NCBI GenBank assembly: GCA_003117195.1
Contig: BDSI01000014.1
Span: 496,001 to 560,000 of the forward strand
Source: Eudorina sp. 2006-703-Eu-15
Taxonomy: Eukaryota; Chlorophyta; Chlorophyceae; Chlamydomonadales; Volvocaceae
DNA: 64,000 nt
Direction: 5' to 3'
The translations under genes and the position numbers were made by a program. Shown here in pieces: positions 60,002 to 64,000 of this stretch. Within the stretch, counting starts at the first letter, position 1. Each line of letters begins with the position of its first letter. The notes below the pieces were generated by a model. It worked only from the letters and a program-made list of their open reading frames with translations. It had not been told where the DNA came from and made no database searches.

Positions 60002-62842
60002 TCGCACAGCTATACGGGAGGGCTGGGGACGCAGCCCTGCACGACGCGTCGCGTCTTGACCCGAATCACACCGCGCCGGGGAGGAGCTGTGGGGGCCCGC
60101 CCTGCGTCTGAGAGGCTTACAGATGCTCCAGAGGGGTCCATCGTCTCTTGACTGAGGGTAGCTGCGCTCAATCGCTCAACTGACCCGCAGGTACCTGAAG
60201 CTTCAAGAGTGGCACTTTATTGGACTGGCTGCGAGCGGTTCGGCACTCGAAGCGCAGAATGGTGTTTGGATGTGTACGCGCGAGATATGGGCATATTCGT
60301 TTTTCGTTATGGGCAGGTTTCATTTCATGGGGAGGGCCCCGGGGCGGGGTGGGGGATTCAGGTTTCGGAAGAGCGGAAGGAGGCCAGCGGCGGCTGCCCC
60401 GCCTCCGCGCAGCAGCTCTGTCGGCAGCACCGCGACGTCGCCTGCGGGTGGTAACGTGGGACGCGACCATCTGCAGGACCGAGGCGACCACCGCGCTTTC
60501 AGTCGGCAAGAGGATATGGGGACGCGAGACCGCGCCGGTCCGCCGCCTGGTCCTTTCCGCATTACGCCGCTCCCAAGCAGATGCAGAAACAGCCGATCCG
60601 TGTACCTTACACAGGCAGCTCCCAACGCCAGCCCTCCTGCAGCAGCAGCAGCAGCAGCAGCAGCACCCTCTTCCGCTTTCTTCCGCAACGCGGCAACGGT
60701 GGACCGCTACCGGCTGTCCGCCCCTTCCCTGCTGCGCTGCTGGGCTACCCGCTCCTCCTCCCGACAACCGACCAGACAAGACCAACCTCCCTCCGGATAG
60801 CGGCAGGGCACACACCCACAACCCTTGACCCGCCCGCCGGTATCCGTTATACGTATACACAATATATAATCCGGCCGCGCTGCTTTCGTGTCCTATGATC
60901 GTCCGTCATGCCTCCGAGAGACAGGACGCCGCCAGAATGAACCTTTTGGCCGGTGTTGTCATCAGCAGCTTCGCTGAACGTCAAATACGGGGTGGCATTC
61001 CACCGCCCCGACAACCGCCTGAACCAGCCGGCGTCCGCCGGGGTGCCCTTGGCCCTGCGCCACGTCGACAGAGCCCACCGTCCGGTGCCGACCATCGCAG
61101 GAGGGGCCGGCACGTGCAACGAGCGGCAACGACCGCCGCAACTCCCATCATTCTACCATATCAAGGGGCACGTCAACCACCACCACCTCCTGCTGCTGCT
61201 GAGGCTGTTCATGACGATCCGGGGACCGTGATACCATTGCAACGAGCGAGAGACCTGAAGATACGCTCACAACCGCGGGGTGGCGGCAACCAGGCCGCAC
61301 AGAACAAGCTATATGGCAAAAACCCAAATAGCGGTGGCAGGGCACCGCACAGCGGAACACCCGCACAGCGGCCCATGGCAATCAACATGGGACACGATAG
61401 GAAGGCGTCAGCTCGCTGCCCTGCAGGGCAGCCAGGGGCGCGTTGCCACGACGACAGCCATCCGCCTCAACACGCCCCACGCCCCATTGCTTGCTCCCCA
61501 GTACGGCAGGAACCGCAGGACCACAAGGCGTGTCGCGCGCGCAGCCGCGTGGCGTGTACGCACAAGCTGGATGAGCGTACCTGCAATCAATGATACACGG
61601 CTGCTGTACAATACGGCAGTACAGGAACGACAGGACGAGCGCGCAGTCAGAGCACGTGGGGTTGAAGTGACGGACAGGCAGCCTCGCGAAAGGGCTCGAC
61701 AGGGTGCAGCCGTACGAACGACTGTGGGCTCACCGAGCGGGGCACCGGCCAACACGACCAAATCAACGCACACGCGTTATCGTTATCTGGCGACAAGACG
61801 TGATATCGCATGTATACAAAGTATGCGTGTGTGTGTGTGTGTTTGTGTGTGTGCAGCAAAGGAGAAGTATAACGGAACCTGCCTGCGAGTGCGACGCCAA
61901 CTTTTGCTTTTTGAGCAATGCGGTGTGACTCAACGAGGAGGACCCGACGCGGTCGAGAGGAAGCGCAACAACAACCAACGAATCGGCACCGCGTGAACGG
62001 CCGGAGGCGCTGGGCCCTGCATTGCCCTGCCGCTGCAACCAGGCCAGGCGCGTGGCGGCAGCTGCGGAGAGCCCCAGTGGCCTGTCGCCCCACCACCGCC
62101 GCTGCTGGCTGCAGTCCTCATCACACGCAAACAAAAAGGATTCCGGCCCCGTGCAGCGCCAAAAACAAAAAGCAAATGGCACATAACATGGATCGCGCGT
62201 AGTGCTTCAAGATCCAGGCGCCCCCCCCCCCCGCGAAGGAGTTTCGCAAGCCCCCAAGTCCCCAATCCCGATATCGCCTCCTCCTCCCGGCCCCCTCTCC
62301 TCCCACTGGCGGGCAATTGCAACCAACCCCACAGCGCGGCACTGCACACACCACGGCGGCACGGCGGCGCAAGACAGCGCAACCGCAAAAGCGCATCAAG
62401 CCGATAACAAGGCGCCCCTCCCGCCAGCACCCCAAAGCGCCCCTATCAGCTCGCCATGCCGGAGTCCCCCGTCCTGGTGTCCCGTCGTGTTGGGCCCTCG
62501 GCCACCCCATAACCATTCGAAGGCTGTTCGGGTCGCGAGCGCCTTCCGATTGGGGGGCGGCCGAGGAGCCCTTTCCTCCTCCGCCATCTCAGTGACCGCC
62601 CAGCCCCGCCCACCGCCTCGTTGTCACACAGCGACAGCGACTGCCTGAGGACCTCCCCCCCCCGGGCAGTGGAGACATGTGGATGCGCCCCACCGCATGG
62701 CCTCATGCCCGTTCCGCTGCGGCGAACGCACTAAGCTGACTAGGTGGGGGAACCCTAACTCCAGCCCTCCGGCCCTTCCGGTCGCGGATCCCCTCGCTGG
62801 CTCCCTCATGCAAGTGCTCGCTCACTCCTTCGCGAGATCGGC
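60002..62842. other. Intergenic region, no supported gene
   Basis: 3' flank of the coiled-coil gene and 3' flank of glutamate-cysteine ligase (convergent). Several 150-230-residue frames exist on both strands. One plus-strand frame from the ATG at 60309 starts Arg/Gly-rich and contains a CAG-repeat Ala/Gln tract near 60638-60666. None shows a family motif or a clear splice chain. A GT microsatellite lies near 61825-61853. Confidence 0.45.
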
Positions 62843-64000
62843 TCAGTACATGAAGTCCCGGTAGAGGGGATCGACGGAGCGCTGCCACCGCGTCTCGTAC
62901 AGCTCCAACAGGTGGTCCGCCTGTGGCCGCGGAACGGGAGGGCAGCAGGCAGGGGGCGTGGAGGGGTCGGGGGAGGTGGGGGGAGGAGCGCATGATCGGA
63001 TGTCCTGTCCTGTGCTGCCCCGCCCCGCCCCGCCCCGCCCTGCCCTGCCCTGCCCTGTCCCCAGGGTGAATCTCGGTTGACACAGTGGACCCTGGGGCGG
63101 GACCCCGGGGGCGGTGAGAGGTCCGGAGGAGATTTGGACTGCAACACACACAAGTGCACCTCCGAGGGCCGTCGCGCTGTGATCCCCCCCGCCCCCCTAA
63201 ACCCTAAACCCTAAACCCCGTGCGTCAGGACTCGCAGAAGTCCTAGCGTGCTCCTCTCCTGACGTACATATTCGTACTTGCTGTCCCTGTTGTCCTTCAC
63301 GACTCCCACCGATCCACCCACCACCCATACCACCCACCCACTCCCCATCCCCCACCCACACCACACCCACCCACCTGGGTGAGGCCCGTCTGCGAGATGA
63401 CCTCAAGGCGCTTGAGGAAGCCGGCCTCATCGTGGCCCCGCCGCTCCAAACCCCCGCGGGCGATGGCCACGACCTGGCCCGAGGCAGGTGGGTGCAGGTA
63501 GGTGTGCAGGTAGGTTGGTAGGTAGGTGTGCAGGTAGGCAGGTGGGTAGGTAGGCAGGTAGGTAGGTAGGTAGGTAGGTAGGTAGGCAGATAGGCAGGTA
63601 GGTAAGTAGGTAGGTAGGTAGGTGGGTAGGTAGGTAGGTAGGTAGGTAGGTGGGTATAGGAAATAGGTAGGTGAACATGGTGGGCAGGTAGGCGGGTAGG
63701 TGGGTAGCAAGGTTGGTGGTTGTAGGTAAGCAGATAGGCACACAGTTGGGACAGCATAGGCGGGCCAACGGGGTTGTGGTGAGGATTTGCAGGCTGTGGG
63801 GGGGCACGACGGCCGTGGGGGGTACACCCGCGGGCAAAGCTCCAATGTGCCCCTCTTGACGGACGCCACGTGGGTGCTACCGCTCTCGCTCCCTCATCGT
63901 GGTGGTGGTGGTGGTGATGGTGGTGGCGGTGGTGGTCGTGGCCGGGCACAGCCGCGTGCGCCCAACAGCCTCGCGTGCTCATATGTGCCGAGGAAGGGCG
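62843..64000 (-). CDS. GSH1: Glutamate-cysteine ligase, C-terminal exons (partial)
   Basis: Plant-type gamma-glutamylcysteine synthetase, the first and rate-limiting step of glutathione synthesis, usually plastidial. Two exons are visible: 63473-63375 and 62920-62843, joined in phase. They encode VVAIARGGLERRG, EAGFLKRLEVISQTGLTQ and ADHLLELYETRW, then QRSVDPLYRDFMY and the stop. This matches the conserved C-terminus of plant GSH1 (dGLERRG..EAGFL...TG.T....LLE.Y...W..SVDP...), including the final Tyr. The intron 62921-63374 contains a telomere-type repeat and the intron upstream of 63473 contains a GGTA minisatellite. The rest of the gene, including the catalytic core, lies beyond the right edge. 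Confidence 0.92.
63195..63215. repeat. Interstitial telomere-type repeat (CCCTAAA)3
   Basis: Three perfect tandem CCCTAAA units flanked by C runs, in the last intron of GSH1. This is the plant-type telomere unit (TTTAGGG), not the TTTTAGGG unit of Chlamydomonas reinhardtii. Confidence 0.9.
63490..63662. repeat. GGTA tetranucleotide minisatellite
   Basis: About 170 bases of GGTA units with GCA and GTG variants, in the GSH1 intron directly upstream of the exon at 63473-63375. Shorter GGTA runs occur in a TRAPPC11 intron near 37646-37662. Confidence 0.95.
63653..63675 (-). repeat. Intronic element copy 9 (partial, merged with GGTA array)
   Basis: The element end phrase (CATGTTCACCTACCTATTTC then CTATACCC on the minus strand) lies at the edge of the GGTA array, sense to GSH1. 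The array may have grown from the TACC within the element. Confidence 0.6.

Noticed and set aside
60309..60800. 163-residue plus-strand frame with Arg/Gly-rich start
   Set aside because: It contains a CAG microsatellite, overlaps long frames on the other strand and has no supporting motif or promoter; left as unannotated.

Overview
The window is nuclear DNA of a green alga, most likely a volvocine or other chlamydomonadalean species. The evidence is a GC-rich sequence, intron-dense genes with short exons and GT-AG borders, Ala/Gly/Gln-rich low-complexity proteins, TGTAA (the chlorophyte poly(A) signal) downstream of several stops, plant-type sulfiredoxin and glutamate-cysteine ligase, and a wall-type expansin. 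No operons, CRISPR arrays, rRNA or convincing tRNA were seen. All exon models were built by hand from splice borders, reading phase and family conservation.

Layout. 1-1923: no gene seen. 1924-5182 (-): 3' part of an Ala/Gly-rich protein with a C-terminal coiled coil. 8517-12093 (-): peptidyl-tRNA hydrolase, five exons. 12555-14497 (+): organelle-targeted mTERF-like protein, divergent from it. 15196-19269 (+): multi-pass membrane protein. 21662-22930 (-): single-exon protein with an N-terminal membrane anchor. 25178-29960 (-): second multi-pass membrane protein, ten exons seen, 5' end unresolved. 31809-33020 (+): sulfiredoxin. 34508-47530 (-): 23-exon TRAPPC11 (Foie gras) vesicle-tethering subunit. 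48668-51463 (+): secreted expansin-like protein, twelve exons. 52627-60001 (+): coiled-coil protein with long Gln/Pro-rich tails. 62843 to the right edge (-): C-terminal exons of glutamate-cysteine ligase.

The genes do not form one pathway. Pth and the mTERF-like protein could share a promoter and both fit organelle gene expression. Sulfiredoxin and glutamate-cysteine ligase are both thiol-redox genes. TRAPPC11 and the expansin are divergent and both relate to secretion or the cell surface.

The most unusual structure is in the introns. (1) A 49-bp minisatellite of about 15 copies in pth repeats the exon-2 end together with its 5' splice site. (2) A short interspersed element occurs nine times. 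All nine copies lie in introns, eight point the same way relative to the host gene, and six sit within about 90 nt of the 3' splice site, which suggests an introner-like element. (3) A perfect 23-bp hairpin lies in an intron of the coiled-coil gene. Other intronic features are an interstitial plant-type telomere repeat, a GC-AG intron and many minisatellites.
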